Source of the DNA: Acidimicrobiia bacterium
GTDB lineage: Bacteria > Actinomycetota > Acidimicrobiia > IMCC26256 > PALSA-610
Length of the DNA stretch: 32,898 nucleotides
NCBI GenBank assembly: GCA_017882905.1
Contig: JADGOO010000070.1
Coordinates: 1-32,898 of the forward strand
Direction of reading: 5' to 3'
The notes beneath the pieces are model-generated. The model ran no database searches. It saw only the letters and a program-made list of their open reading frames with translations, and was not told where the DNA came from. This document shows positions 1 to 7,817 of this stretch, piece by piece. Made by a program: the position numbers and the translations under genes. How positions within the stretch are numbered: the first letter of the stretch is position 1; each line of letters begins with the position of its first letter.

Positions 1-755
1 GCCGGCTTGGTGATCACGGCGCTGCCGTCGGCGTCGACCTCGGCGATCGGATACGGCAGGTCCCAGGGATGGGGGATCGCCCACCAGTCGCCGCTGTAGT
101 TGCCGCCGAGGCTCTGTCCGGAGCATTCGAGGAGATGGCCGATGACGATGCCGGCGGCCATCCGATCCCAGTCGTCGAGCGCCCAATCGTGTGCGTGCGC
201 GGCCGCGGCGAGGAAGAGCGAGGCGTCGGCGACGCGCCCGGTGATCACGACGTCGGCGCCTTCGCGCAACGCGCGCACGATCGGTGCCGCACCGAGATAC
301 GCAGCCGCGAACAGCGGCGGTCCGGGGAAGTCGGCGAAGGGCGCACCGGTGTCGAGATGGCGAAACGACTCGCCCTGCGCGTGCAGGAGGTCGAGCCGAC
401 CCGTGAGATCGTCGCCGAGCACCGTGGCGATGCGAACGCCCTGCATGCCCATGCTGCGTGCCGTGTCGATCGCGGCGCGCGTCGCCGCGGTGGGATTGAT
501 GCCGCCCGCGTTCGTGATCACCTTCAAGCCGTCCGCCACCACTGCAGGCAGCGCGCGCGAGAGGTACGCCGGCAGGTCGCGCGTGTAGCCGAGCGTCTCG
601 TCGCGCGCTCGGTCCTTCTGCAGGACAGCGAGCGTCAGCTCGGCGAGCGCTTCCAGACACAGGTAGTCGACGCCTTCGCCGAGCAGCGAGTCGAGTGCCG
701 TTGGCGTATCGCCGTAGAAGCCTTGTCCGCCGGCGATGCGGACGGTGCCGCTCAC
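1..755 (-). CDS. AtuA-family (DUF1446) protein, partial at left edge
   Basis: The reading frame runs off the left edge, so only the N-terminal ~251 residues are present. Translation from the GTG at 755-753 gives an N-terminus with IAGGQGFYGDTP, then KVITNAGGINP (about residues 80-90), DVVITGRVADAS and VIGHLLECSGQSLGGNY. These are hallmarks of the acyclic terpene utilisation AtuA family (Pfam DUF1446). The family is named after Pseudomonas AtuA of the citronellol/geraniol pathway, but its biochemical role is poorly defined and many members lie outside terpene loci. The GTG start overlaps the TGA stop of the upstream amidase by 4 bp (GTGA), so the two genes are translationally coupled. Family assignment is strong; the substrate here is unknown. 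No sign of frameshift in the visible part. Confidence 0.85.
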   Translation of the reverse strand, partial: MSGTVRIAGGQGFYGDTPTALDSLLGEGVDYLCLEALAELTLAVLQKDRARDETLGYTRDLPAYLSRALPAVVADGLKVITNAGGINPTAATRAAIDTARSMGMQGVRIATVLGDDLTGRLDLLHAQGESFRHLDTGAPFADFPGPPLFAAAYLGAAPIVRALREGADVVITGRVADASLFLAAAAHAHDWALDDWDRMAAGIVIGHLLECSGQSLGGNYSGDWWAIPHPWDLPYPIAEVDADGSAVITKP

Positions 756-2188
756 GCGTGCACCGCGGGTCGGCGCGCCGCCCAGGGCGCCGCCGACTCG
801 ATCTGCGCGGCGAGGCGCACCAGCAGGTCTTCGCGGCCATACGCGGCCACGAAGTGCGCGCCGATCGGCAGACCGTCACTCGACATGCCGAGCGGGAGCG
901 AGATCGCCGGCTGGCCGGTCATGTTGAAACCGGCGCAGAACGGCGCGAACTCGGCGGCCCGCAAGAAGCCGAGCATCGGCATCTCGGCGTTGTCGAACGT
1001 GCCGAGCGGCACGGGCGGCTCCGCCAGTGTGGGCGTGAGCAGCAGGTCGAACTCCTCCCACCACGGCGCCACGGCCATGCCCACGTGCTCGAGCGCGTGG
1101 TAAGCGTCGTAGAGCGACTGGGCGCCGAGCGCACGCCCCATCTCGGCCATCTCGAGCGTGAGCGGTTCGAAGTCGCCCGCGCCGGGCACCACGCCCACTT
1201 CGCGCTCGGCCTTCGTGATCTGGTCGACCACGTCGGCGGTCCAGATCGTGGTGAAGTGACCAACGAGCGTGGGGTCTTCGATGAGCTTCGGATAGCTGTG
1301 CTCGACGGTGTGACCGAGCGACTCGCACAGCCGCGCCGCAGCTTCGGTGGCCGCGATCACCTCGGCGTGCACGTCGCCCGTGCCGAGCGGGTTGTGGGTG
1401 AGCAAGCCGATGCGCAGCCGGCCGGGATCGGCACCCACCTCCTCGCGGTACGGGCGCGCCGGGAGCGGTGCGATCAATGCCTGCCCCGGGAACGGTTGGT
1501 GCACCGCGTCGAGTGCGAGCGCCGCATCGCGCACACTGCGCGTGACGGCCAGCTCGACGACGAGCGCGCGCGTGAAGTGGCCGTCGTGCGGGCCGAGTGA
1601 TGTGCGCCCGCGGCTCGGCTTGAGACCGACCAGCCCGCAACAGCTGGCCGGGATCCGGATCGATCCACCGCCGTCGTTGGCGTGCGCGAGGGGCACCATC
1701 CCGCTCGCCACTGCCGCGGCGCTGCCGCCCGACGAACCTCCGGTGGTGCGCGCCACGTTCCAGGGGTTGCGGCTCGCGCCGTAGGCCGCGGGCTCGGTGG
1801 TGGGCACGAGGCCGAACTCGGGTGTGTTGGTGCGCCCGCAGAGCACGGCACCGGCTTCGAGGTAGCGCTGCGCGAGGTGGTCGGTGTGCTGCGCCCGATA
1901 CCCGGTGCGCTTCCGATACTGCGTGCCCTCGTGATACGGGTCGCCCTCGACGGCGCACGACAGGTCTTTGAACAGCATCGGCACGCCGCGCAGAGGGCCG
2001 TCGGGGAGCGTGGCTCGAGCCTGGGTGCGTGCGCGGTCGAAGCACTCCCAGATCACGGCGTTCAGCTGCGGGTTCAAGGACTCGATGCGTGCGATCGCAG
2101 CATCGACGAGCTCGCTCGGAGATGCCTGGCCCGTGCGGACCAGCTCGGCTTGTGCTGTCGCGTCGAGCGTCGCGAGGTCGTCGGTCAT
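752..2188 (-). CDS. Amidase signature family hydrolase
   Basis: 478-residue amidase-signature enzyme, hydrolysing a C-N amide bond by a Ser-cisSer-Lys triad; probably cytoplasmic, since no signal peptide is visible. The catalytic Lys lies in MLFKDLSC. The Gly/Ser block [14 protein letters not shown] is followed by [14 protein letters not shown], which carries the cis-Ser and the nucleophilic Ser, and then [11 protein letters not shown]. Length is normal for the family. The reading frame extends 12 codons upstream, but ATG 2188 is preferred because AGGGAG lies 5 nt before it. The stop overlaps the start of the AtuA-family gene by 4 bp, so the pair probably works on the same substrate class. 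Substrate cannot be read from sequence; GatA is unlikely because no gatB or gatC is adjacent. Confidence 0.9.
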   Translation of the reverse strand: MTDDLATLDATAQAELVRTGQASPSELVDAAIARIESLNPQLNAVIWECFDRARTQARATLPDGPLRGVPMLFKDLSCAVEGDPYHEGTQYRKRTGYRAQHTDHLAQRYLEAGAVLCGRTNTPEFGLVPTTEPAAYGASRNPWNVARTTGGSSGGSAAAVASGMVPLAHANDGGGSIRIPASCCGLVGLKPSRGRTSLGPHDGHFTRALVVELAVTRSVRDAALALDAVHQPFPGQALIAPLPARPYREEVGADPGRLRIGLLTHNPLGTGDVHAEVIAATEAAARLCESLGHTVEHSYPKLIEDPTLVGHFTTIWTADVVDQITKAEREVGVVPGAGDFEPLTLEMAEMGRALGAQSLYDAYHALEHVGMAVAPWWEEFDLLLTPTLAEPPVPLGTFDNAEMPMLGFLRAAEFAPFCAGFNMTGQPAISLPLGMSSDGLPIGAHFVAAYGREDLLVRLAAQIESAAPWAARRPAVHA

Positions 2189-2310
2189 CTCGGCTCCCTG
2201 TGAGTGCGCCGCAGCGCGTGGCAAGGTGTGTCAGAGCGTGGCCCGCCGGCGTGCCCGGCGTCGGCGGTGCGCGGACACGAGTGGTCACCGGCGACGCTAC
2301 GCCGGGCTGG

Positions 2311-2345
2311 TTGGCTCGGCAACGCTGAGTCGCTACCGTGAGCGC
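2311..2345 (+). promoter_or_regulatory. Probable leaderless promoter of the DUF1361 gene
   Basis: TTGGCT (2311-2316) and TACCGT (2334-2339) are separated by 17 bp and resemble -35 and TANNNT-type -10 elements. Only 6 nt separate the -10 from the ATG at 2346, and no Shine-Dalgarno is present. This places the transcript start at or beside the A of the start codon, as in leaderless actinobacterial mRNAs. Confidence 0.55.
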
Positions 2346-3017
2346 ATGTCGGGGCTAGCCGTGGCCGCGCTCACCACCGGTGTCGAGGGCGTTGCCACGT
2401 TGCGGGCCGTGTTGCACCGCTCCGTTCAGCTGCTCGCGCCCGACTCGGCCTTCATGATCTGGAACTCGGCGCTCGCCGTTGTGCCGCTGCTCTTCGCGAT
2501 GCCGTTGTCGGTGGCCCCCCGACGAACAGCCGGATGGTGGTGCGGTGCGGGCGCGTTCGTCTTGTTCTTGCCGAACGCGCCTTACGTGCTCACCGACGGC
2601 ATCCACTTCCTCGACCAGGTGCGCGGCGGCGTTTCGAACCTCGGCGTCTTCGGCGTGCTCGTGCCCGTCTACCTTGCGTTCTTCGCGCTCGGGCTGGGCT
2701 CCTACGTGGTGTGTGTTCGCATTGCGCGCCGTTACGTGAACGACGTCTGGGGGCGGCGCGCCGCTGTTGCCACCGTGTTTGCCCTGCACGCCGTCAGCGC
2801 GATCGGCATGTACCTCGGCCGCATCCTTCGCCTCAACAGCTGGGATGCCCTCACTGCGCCCCATGCCGTCGTCGCCAACCTGGCGCGTCTCGCGCACCGC
2901 ATGCCGGCGCTCGGTGTGTTGGCTGCGTTCGTCGTGCTGATCACGTGCACGACGCTGATCGAAGCCGGCGTCGTCGGGCTGCGAGCCCGCTGGCGTGAGC
3001 ACCGCGCGGTGCTCTGA
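2346..3017 (+). CDS. DUF1361 integral membrane protein
   Basis: 223-residue polytopic membrane protein of the DUF1361 family, with roughly five or six hydrophobic segments along its length. Family markers are FLPNAPYVLTD (about residues 76-86) followed by an acidic/aromatic stretch, and YLGRILRLNSWD (about residues 156-167). Molecular function is unknown for the family. The frame is open well upstream of 2346, but that part overlaps the amidase on the other strand and looks non-coding. ATG 2346 sits 6 nt after a TACCGT hexamer and starts just before the first hydrophobic helix. It is divergent from the amidase and convergent with the YbjN-like gene; a GC hairpin overlaps its stop codon. Confidence 0.85.
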   Translation: MSGLAVAALTTGVEGVATLRAVLHRSVQLLAPDSAFMIWNSALAVVPLLFAMPLSVAPRRTAGWWCGAGAFVLFLPNAPYVLTDGIHFLDQVRGGVSNLGVFGVLVPVYLAFFALGLGSYVVCVRIARRYVNDVWGRRAAVATVFALHAVSAIGMYLGRILRLNSWDALTAPHAVVANLARLAHRMPALGVLAAFVVLITCTTLIEAGVVGLRARWREHRAVL

Positions 3018-3034
3018 GGCGCCGCGCGCGCCTC
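3016..3034. terminator. Candidate bidirectional terminator hairpin
   Basis: A perfect 7-bp stem GAGGCGC/GCGCCTC (3016-3022 with 3028-3034) closes a 5-nt loop between the convergent DUF1361 and YbjN-like genes. It overlaps the DUF1361 stop codon. There is no T-run, which is usual for high-GC actinobacteria, so termination is inferred from position and symmetry. Confidence 0.45.
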
Positions 3035-3041
3035 GCTCGCG

Positions 3042-3521
3042 TCAGCCGGGGAGCGGGGAACCACCCGCGTCGCCGTCGTCACCATCGAGGTCGCCGGTGA
3101 ACTGGACGCGACCGCCGAATCGGATCTGCAGCGTGTTGTCGATCCAGTCGGCCAGCGCTCCAATCGAGTCGCACGCGAACGCGAGCTCGGCGAGATCCAG
3201 CGTGTCGGCCCGCAGCTCGGTGGCCGCGATCACCCGATCCGCTGCGAGGTACACGCGTGCGGCGAGGATCGCGGCGTTGATGTCGTTGAGCTCGACGAGG
3301 AGATCGGGGTACGCCTCGGGGTCGATCGCGTCGAGCACGATCGACCACACGCGAACGAGCACCGGATCATGGTCGAGCAGCGACACGAAGTAGAGCGCGC
3401 TCCCGCGCCGAACGGGGATGTCGCCGTCGGCGTCGATCGTGAGCGGATCGCTCGCCTCGAGGCCGAGGTAGGCCCGCACCGTGCGCTCCACGTGGGGCCG
3501 CAGCGCGTCTCGTCGGTTCAC
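3042..3521 (-). CDS. YbjN / TY-Chap-like domain protein
   Basis: 159-residue soluble acidic protein. The alternating alpha/beta pattern, the segments GSALYFVSLLDHDPVLVRVWS and LLVELNDINAAILAARVYL, and the overall length resemble YbjN-domain and T3SS-chaperone-like (TY-Chap) proteins. Those bind peptides or act as small regulatory folds; no enzymatic residues are expected. The start is GTG 3521, supported by AAGGAG 9 nt upstream. The C-terminus ends in an Asp/Gly-rich tail. A possible promoter lies in 3522-3577 but has no clear -35. The family call is by resemblance of pattern rather than a diagnostic motif, and the partner is unknown. Confidence 0.6.
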   Translation of the reverse strand: MNRRDALRPHVERTVRAYLGLEASDPLTIDADGDIPVRRGSALYFVSLLDHDPVLVRVWSIVLDAIDPEAYPDLLVELNDINAAILAARVYLAADRVIAATELRADTLDLAELAFACDSIGALADWIDNTLQIRFGGRVQFTGDLDGDDGDAGGSPLPG

Positions 3522-3577
3522 GCTCGCAGTCTCCTTGCCCGTGGCGTTCCAGCTCGAACGCGTTGTCTACTACGGCC

Positions 3578-4591
3578 TCACCAGCCGCGTAGGTCGATTG
3601 CCCACTCGTCGATGACCACCGCGCCGAGCCCGGGGCCGTCGACGACGCACAGGCGCTCGTGGTACGCGATCGTCGGATCCACGTGCGCGGGCGCGACCAG
3701 CACGCGGTCGCCCACTCGGAGCTTCACGTCGTGGGGCACGAACGTCACGTGCTCATCGGAGCAGAACCGCACCTCGGCGTCGGCGATCGACGGGTTGCCG
3801 TGATCCATCCCGAGTGCCTTGAGCCCGCAGTCGGCGACGGCGTAACGGCTGTTCACGTGCACGACCGTCGCGGCCACGTGCAACGCGGCGCTGAACGGCA
3901 GGCCGAGCTTCGCGTACGCGGTGTCCATCAGCGCGTAGCTGCCGGCTTGGATCTCGGTGGCCACGTCGTTGATCGCGTACGTACCCGTTCCGCCGGCCGA
4001 CACGATGTCGCCGCCCACGAGCGCGTGCGCAGCGGCGAGCTTCTCCATGCTGCGCGCGCACTCGTCGGTACGTGACGGGGCCGATTCGAGCCCGACCACG
4101 TGACCCTCGTAGCCCATCACGCCCCGCACCGTGAGACCGGCCGCGCGGGCGTCGTCGGCGAGTCGACCGGCTGCGTCGGGCAGGCAACCGCAACGCGGGA
4201 GGCCCACGTTCACGTCGATCAGCACCTCACGGAGCCCTGCCGCGGCTGCGGCGACGATCGTCTCGGCGCTGTCGACGGCGATCGTGACGCGGGCGTCGAG
4301 CTTGGCCAACGCGCGCAGTCGTTCCGAGTCGACGCATTCGTTGGCGAGCAGCAGGTCGGCGCCGAGCCCGGAGAACGCCATCCCGATCACTTCGCGGGGC
4401 GTCGCCGCGCAGAAGTGCGCGTGGCCGTGCTCGCGCTGCTGATGCGCCAGCGCCGTGCACTTGTGGGCCTTGACGTGCGGGCGGAGCCGGCTCCCGGGGA
4501 GCGCCGCGGCCATTGTGGCCAGGTTGTGCTCGAGCGCGGTCGCATCCACGACGAGCGCGGGAGTGGCCAGATCGTGAACCGCGGTCGGCAT
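3578..4591 (-). CDS. D-threonine aldolase-like PLP enzyme (DSD1 / alanine racemase-N fold)
   Basis: 337-residue fold-type III PLP enzyme. The N-terminus ATPALVVDATALEHNL and the PLP-lysine segment LRPHVKAHK (about residues 36-44) are typical of D-threonine aldolase and eukaryotic-type D-serine dehydratase. The phosphate-binding Gly-rich part is SAGGTGTY. The C-terminal metal-binding domain shows DCGLKALGMDHG, SDEHV and APAHVDPT. The His-x-Asp pair in the last motif matches D-threonine aldolases; D-serine dehydratases carry His-x-Cys. Cleavage of a D-3-hydroxy amino acid to glycine plus an aldehyde is therefore the better guess. ATG 4591 is used because upstream codons lie in the divergent gene's region and lack family similarity. 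No Shine-Dalgarno is seen; CATGCT lies 6 nt upstream, so it may be leaderless. Confidence 0.8.
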   Translation of the reverse strand: MPTAVHDLATPALVVDATALEHNLATMAAALPGSRLRPHVKAHKCTALAHQQREHGHAHFCAATPREVIGMAFSGLGADLLLANECVDSERLRALAKLDARVTIAVDSAETIVAAAAAGLREVLIDVNVGLPRCGCLPDAAGRLADDARAAGLTVRGVMGYEGHVVGLESAPSRTDECARSMEKLAAAHALVGGDIVSAGGTGTYAINDVATEIQAGSYALMDTAYAKLGLPFSAALHVAATVVHVNSRYAVADCGLKALGMDHGNPSIADAEVRFCSDEHVTFVPHDVKLRVGDRVLVAPAHVDPTIAYHERLCVVDGPGLGAVVIDEWAIDLRGW

Positions 4592-4608
4592 GGCGCGAGC
4601 ATGGCACG

Positions 4609-4983
4609 GTGAGCCCACTTCCGGCCGAGGCCCGTCGTCCCACCGACCGCGACTGGAGCACGGCCGAGCTGCCGGCCACGCCGCAGCGCGACTTCCTGAT
4701 CCCGTCGCAGCGCTGGCGCGAGGCGCCCGCGTGGCTGCACGACCTGGGTCGCGACTTCGGCGTGGATCTCGTGGCCTACAAGCGGCGCATCGGTCATTGG
4801 CTGCTGTGGCGAGCCGGACCGGCAACCCATGCCGATGCGTGCTACGCCGCCGTCGACGCCGACGATCTCGGTCGCTCGTACACATTTCGACTGCAACCCG
4901 ATGGGGTGGGTTCGGGCGAGGGCCCCGATGGCGTCACGCACAGCCGCTTCCGATCCTGGAAGGAAGCGCTGCGCGACGCGTGA
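4609..4983 (+). CDS. Hypothetical small protein
   Basis: 124-residue soluble protein that I do not recognise. It starts at GTG 4609, only 17 bp from the divergent start of the aldolase-like gene. The body has an ordered look, with conserved-style aromatic and charged positions (WLHDLGRDFGVDLVAYKRR, GHWLLWRAGPATHAD, YTFRLQPDG) and codon use like its neighbours, so it is probably a real gene. No signal peptide, membrane helix or nucleotide-binding motif is visible. Upstream GTG codons in frame would overlap the divergent gene heavily and were not used. It converges on menE with a hairpin between them. Confidence 0.6.
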   Translation: MSPLPAEARRPTDRDWSTAELPATPQRDFLIPSQRWREAPAWLHDLGRDFGVDLVAYKRRIGHWLLWRAGPATHADACYAAVDADDLGRSYTFRLQPDGVGSGEGPDGVTHSRFRSWKEALRDA

Positions 4984-5014
4984 CCGCCGCGTCGGCGATC
5001 ACGCGGCCGGTCAC
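4977..5014. terminator. Candidate bidirectional terminator with nested hairpins
   Basis: Between the convergent small gene and menE, CGCGTGA (4977-4983) can pair with TCACGCG (4999-5005), enclosing a GCCG/CGGC hairpin (4986-4996). Alternatively GTGACCG (4980-4986) pairs with CGGTCAC (5008-5014). No T-run follows. Its position between two convergent stops favours a terminator role. Confidence 0.45.
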
Positions 5015-5020
5015 CAGCGG

Positions 5021-6199
5021 TCAGGAACCGGAGCGCAAGGTGCGCCGGAGCGGCTTGCCCGACGGCGAGCGCGGGATGCTCGACATCAGGCGGAGCTCCT
5101 TCGGGGCCGCCGGCGCGCCGAGCGCGTCGCGCACGAGCGCGCGCAGCTCATCGAGCGTCGGCGGTTGTGCGTCGTCGCGTACGACGACGCACGCCACGAC
5201 CCGTTCGCCCCATTCGTCGTCGGCCTCGCCGATCACGCACACGTCGGCGATCGTCTCGTGGTCGGCGAGGACCCCCTCGACCTCGGTCGGGCTCACGTTC
5301 ACGCCGCCCGAGATGATGAGGTCCTTCAGTCGGTCGACGATCGAGAGCCGCCCTTCGCGGTCGAGCGCGCCCACGTCGCCCGTCCGAAGCCAGCCGTCGT
5401 CGGTGAGCGCTGCCGCGGTGCGCTCGCGGTCGTAGCGATAGCCGCGCATCACGGGTGCGCCCCGCAGGGCGACCTCGCCGTCGACGAGGAGGCGGGCCTC
5501 AACTCCTGCGTTCGGGAAGCCGTTCGTGACACAGCCACCCCAGGTCTCGGTGAGGCCGTACGCGTCGTAGACCTCGACGCCCGTGGCGAGCGCGTCGACG
5601 CGCTGCGGGGCGGGCAGCGGCGCGCCACCCACGACCACCGCGCGAAACGCGCCGAGCGCCCCGCTCTGCGCGAGCCGTCGCAACGTGGTCGGCACCACCG
5701 ACACCACGGTCACGCCGTCGTCGCGGGGCGACGCAGCCACGCGTTCGACATCGAAGCCGTCGTGCACCGTGACCGGCACCCCGGTCACCCACGATCGACC
5801 GAGTATGGCGAGGCCGGCAACGAAGAACAGGGGATGGCATGCGAGCCACCGATCGGCGTCGGTCACGCCGATCGCGGCCGACACGCCGTGCCCCATCGCG
5901 TCGAGGCCGCGTCGAGTGAGCTCCACCGCTTTCGGGCCACCGGTCGTGCCCGACGTGCAGACGATCGCGGCCGTGTCGGCCGGTACGGGCTGGCCATCGG
6001 GCAGGGCGTGCATGCCGTCGACGTCGAGCAGATGCGTGGGGCGCGCCTGCGCGATCAGCGCGTCGATCTGCGCACGCGGCAGCGACGGATTGAGCGGTAG
6101 CACGGCGTCACCGCGGTCCCACGCCGCGAACACAACGGGCGCGAGGGCACGGTTGGTGAGCAGCGTGGCGATGAGCGGCACTTCGTCAGCGGCAGGCAT
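5021..6199 (-). CDS. menE: o-Succinylbenzoate-CoA ligase MenE
   Basis: 392-residue acyl-adenylate-forming ligase; the assignment to o-succinylbenzoyl-CoA formation in menaquinone synthesis rests on the short length and the adjacent menA, menH and menD. Visible adenylation motifs are TSGTTGGPKAVE (residues 82-93, P-loop), YGLTETWG (214-221), DGWLRTGD (268-275), the hinge IVDRLKDLIISGGVNVSP, and the C-terminal catalytic lysine in PSGKPLRR (about 382-388). At ~390 residues it is shorter than typical acyl-CoA ligases because the N-terminal subdomain is reduced, as in actinobacterial MenE. It is divergent from menA with a 60-bp shared promoter region. No good Shine-Dalgarno is seen at ATG 6199; GTG 6181 is an in-frame alternative. 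Confidence 0.9.
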   Translation of the reverse strand: MPAADEVPLIATLLTNRALAPVVFAAWDRGDAVLPLNPSLPRAQIDALIAQARPTHLLDVDGMHALPDGQPVPADTAAIVCTSGTTGGPKAVELTRRGLDAMGHGVSAAIGVTDADRWLACHPLFFVAGLAILGRSWVTGVPVTVHDGFDVERVAASPRDDGVTVVSVVPTTLRRLAQSGALGAFRAVVVGGAPLPAPQRVDALATGVEVYDAYGLTETWGGCVTNGFPNAGVEARLLVDGEVALRGAPVMRGYRYDRERTAAALTDDGWLRTGDVGALDREGRLSIVDRLKDLIISGGVNVSPTEVEGVLADHETIADVCVIGEADDEWGERVVACVVVRDDAQPPTLDELRALVRDALGAPAAPKELRLMSSIPRSPSGKPLRRTLRSGS

Positions 6200-6259
6200 G
6201 CATCGTTACCCTGAACGTGGATCGGTGAGGGGCGTACGGTAATCAGCGGAGGTGGCGGC

Positions 6260-7129
6260 GTGGCAACGGCCGGCGAGTGGGTGCAAGGCGCACGGCCCCG
6301 CACGCTCGGTGCTGCCGTGGCTCCGGTCGCGCTCGGCACCGCGGCAGCCACGATGGGCAACGACGTTCGGTGGTGGCGTGCGCTCGCCGCGCTGGTCGTC
6401 GCACTCGGCATGCAGATCGGCGCGAACTACGCCAACGACTACTCCGACGGTGTGCGGGGAACCGACGCCGAGCGCCGAGGCCCGTTGCGGCTCACCGCGT
6501 CGGGCCTGGCCGCTCCCGGTGCGGTGCGCACCGCGGCGTTGCTGTCGTTGGGAGTCGCCGCGGTGATCGGTGCCGCGCTGTCGATCGCCGTCGATGCACG
6601 CCTGCTCGTGATCGGCGCGGTCTGTCTGGCCGCCGCGGTGCTCTACACCGGCGGACCGAAGCCTCTCGGGTACCTCGGGCTCGGCGAGCTCATGGTGCTG
6701 TTCTGCTTCGGGTTCGTCGCCACGGCCGGCAGTGCGTACGTGCAGCACAAGGAAGTGACCGGCACTGTGTGGCTCGCGTGCCTCGTGACAGGCTTGCCGG
6801 CAGTCGCGATCCTCCTCGCCAACAACATCCGCGATGTTCCCACCGACGCGGTGGCCGGCAAGCGGACGCTCGCTGTGCGCATCGGCGTCGATCGGGCGCG
6901 CGGCGTGTTCACCGGCTGCATCATCGGCGCGCTCATCGCCGTGATCGGCGTGGGGGTGCACCATCCCCGTGCACTGATCGGTCTCGCCGCGATCGTGTTC
7001 GCCGCCGGTCCGGTCCGCATCGTGTCGACCGCGACCGACCCGAAGCGTCTCGTACAGGCCCTCGTGCTCACCGTGCGCTATCAGCTCGCGCTCGCGCTGC
7101 TCGTGTCGGTTGCGCTGTGGAGCTCGTGA
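6260..7129 (+). CDS. menA: 1,4-Dihydroxy-2-naphthoate polyprenyltransferase MenA
   Basis: 289-residue UbiA-superfamily membrane prenyltransferase. It attaches the polyprenyl tail to 1,4-dihydroxy-2-naphthoate in the cytoplasmic membrane, yielding demethylmenaquinone. The first Asp-rich motif is NDYSDGVRGTD (residues 59-69) and the second is NNIRDVPTD (188-196); both carry the Mg-diphosphate ligands. About eight or nine hydrophobic helices surround them. The start is GTG 6260 with a strong GGAGGTGG ribosome binding site at 6248-6255. The 3' end overlaps the 3' end of the convergent menH by 49 bp. The product of this enzyme is the substrate of MenG, encoded at 19169-19852. Confidence 0.93.
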   Translation: MATAGEWVQGARPRTLGAAVAPVALGTAAATMGNDVRWWRALAALVVALGMQIGANYANDYSDGVRGTDAERRGPLRLTASGLAAPGAVRTAALLSLGVAAVIGAALSIAVDARLLVIGAVCLAAAVLYTGGPKPLGYLGLGELMVLFCFGFVATAGSAYVQHKEVTGTVWLACLVTGLPAVAILLANNIRDVPTDAVAGKRTLAVRIGVDRARGVFTGCIIGALIAVIGVGVHHPRALIGLAAIVFAAGPVRIVSTATDPKRLVQALVLTVRYQLALALLVSVALWSS

Positions 7130-7800
7130 AGCAACGCAGCGAGCTCGGCCGGCCGCTCCAATGGGATCGCATGACCGCATTCGACCGCGGCGAGTCGAGC
7201 ACCAGGGATCGCGCCGGCCAGGCGATGAGCGATCGCGGTGAACTTGGCGTCGTGCATGCCGTGCACCACGAGCACGGGGATCGCGAGCTCGCCGAGACGG
7301 TCCCACAGCGGCGTCATCTCGCCGGTACCCAGGTCGCGCAGCGCACCAGCGAGCTGCGCCGCGGTGAACAGCCGACGATCGGCAACTCCGGGAGCATCGC
7401 TGCGCACGCTCGCGAACAGCGGTTGGGCGAGCCATCGCTCGAGGAACGCGTCGACGCCGTCGTGCTCGATCGTTGCCGCGAGCGCTGCGTCGTCCGCGCG
7501 GCGGGCCGCGCGGTCGGCTTCGTCGTCGATCCCCGCCGTGGTGCTCACCAACACCAACCGCCGCACGATCTCCGGTGCGTCGAGCGCGAGCTGGAGCGCG
7601 AGCCGGCCACCCATCGAGTAGCCGCACCACGTCCCGACACCGTGCTGGCTGCCGAGCGTGTGCGCCGCCTCGGCGAACGGCTGACCGAGCGGCACGTCCA
7701 CGGCATGCGCCTCGTCGCGCGTCGGCGCGGGCAGTGCCGCGACCACCGCGTCCCAGCTCGACGCACGCTGGGTGAAGCCCGGAACGAGCCACAACGGCAT
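7081..7800 (-). CDS. menH: 2-Succinyl-6-hydroxy-2,4-cyclohexadiene-1-carboxylate synthase MenH (alpha/beta hydrolase)
   Basis: 239-residue alpha/beta-hydrolase. MenH eliminates pyruvate from SEPHCHC, the MenD product, to give SHCHC. The nucleophile elbow is GYSMGG (Ser62), the acid is Asp184 in VHGMHDAKF, and the His is His210 in ECGHAIPLERP. The N-terminal VPGFTQ and the position beside menD support MenH over a generic hydrolase. ATG 7800 is the only plausible start; the frame upstream has no start codon before it enters menD. No Shine-Dalgarno precedes it, but CACGAT ends 6 nt before the ATG, so it may be leaderless. Its start lies 17 bp from the divergent menD start and its tail overlaps menA by 49 bp. 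The Ser-rich last ~12 residues look dispensable. Confidence 0.88.
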   Translation of the reverse strand: MPLWLVPGFTQRASSWDAVVAALPAPTRDEAHAVDVPLGQPFAEAAHTLGSQHGVGTWCGYSMGGRLALQLALDAPEIVRRLVLVSTTAGIDDEADRAARRADDAALAATIEHDGVDAFLERWLAQPLFASVRSDAPGVADRRLFTAAQLAGALRDLGTGEMTPLWDRLGELAIPVLVVHGMHDAKFTAIAHRLAGAIPGARLAAVECGHAIPLERPAELAALLHELHSATDTSSASAS

Positions 7801-7817
7801 GCAAGGATCGTGACACG

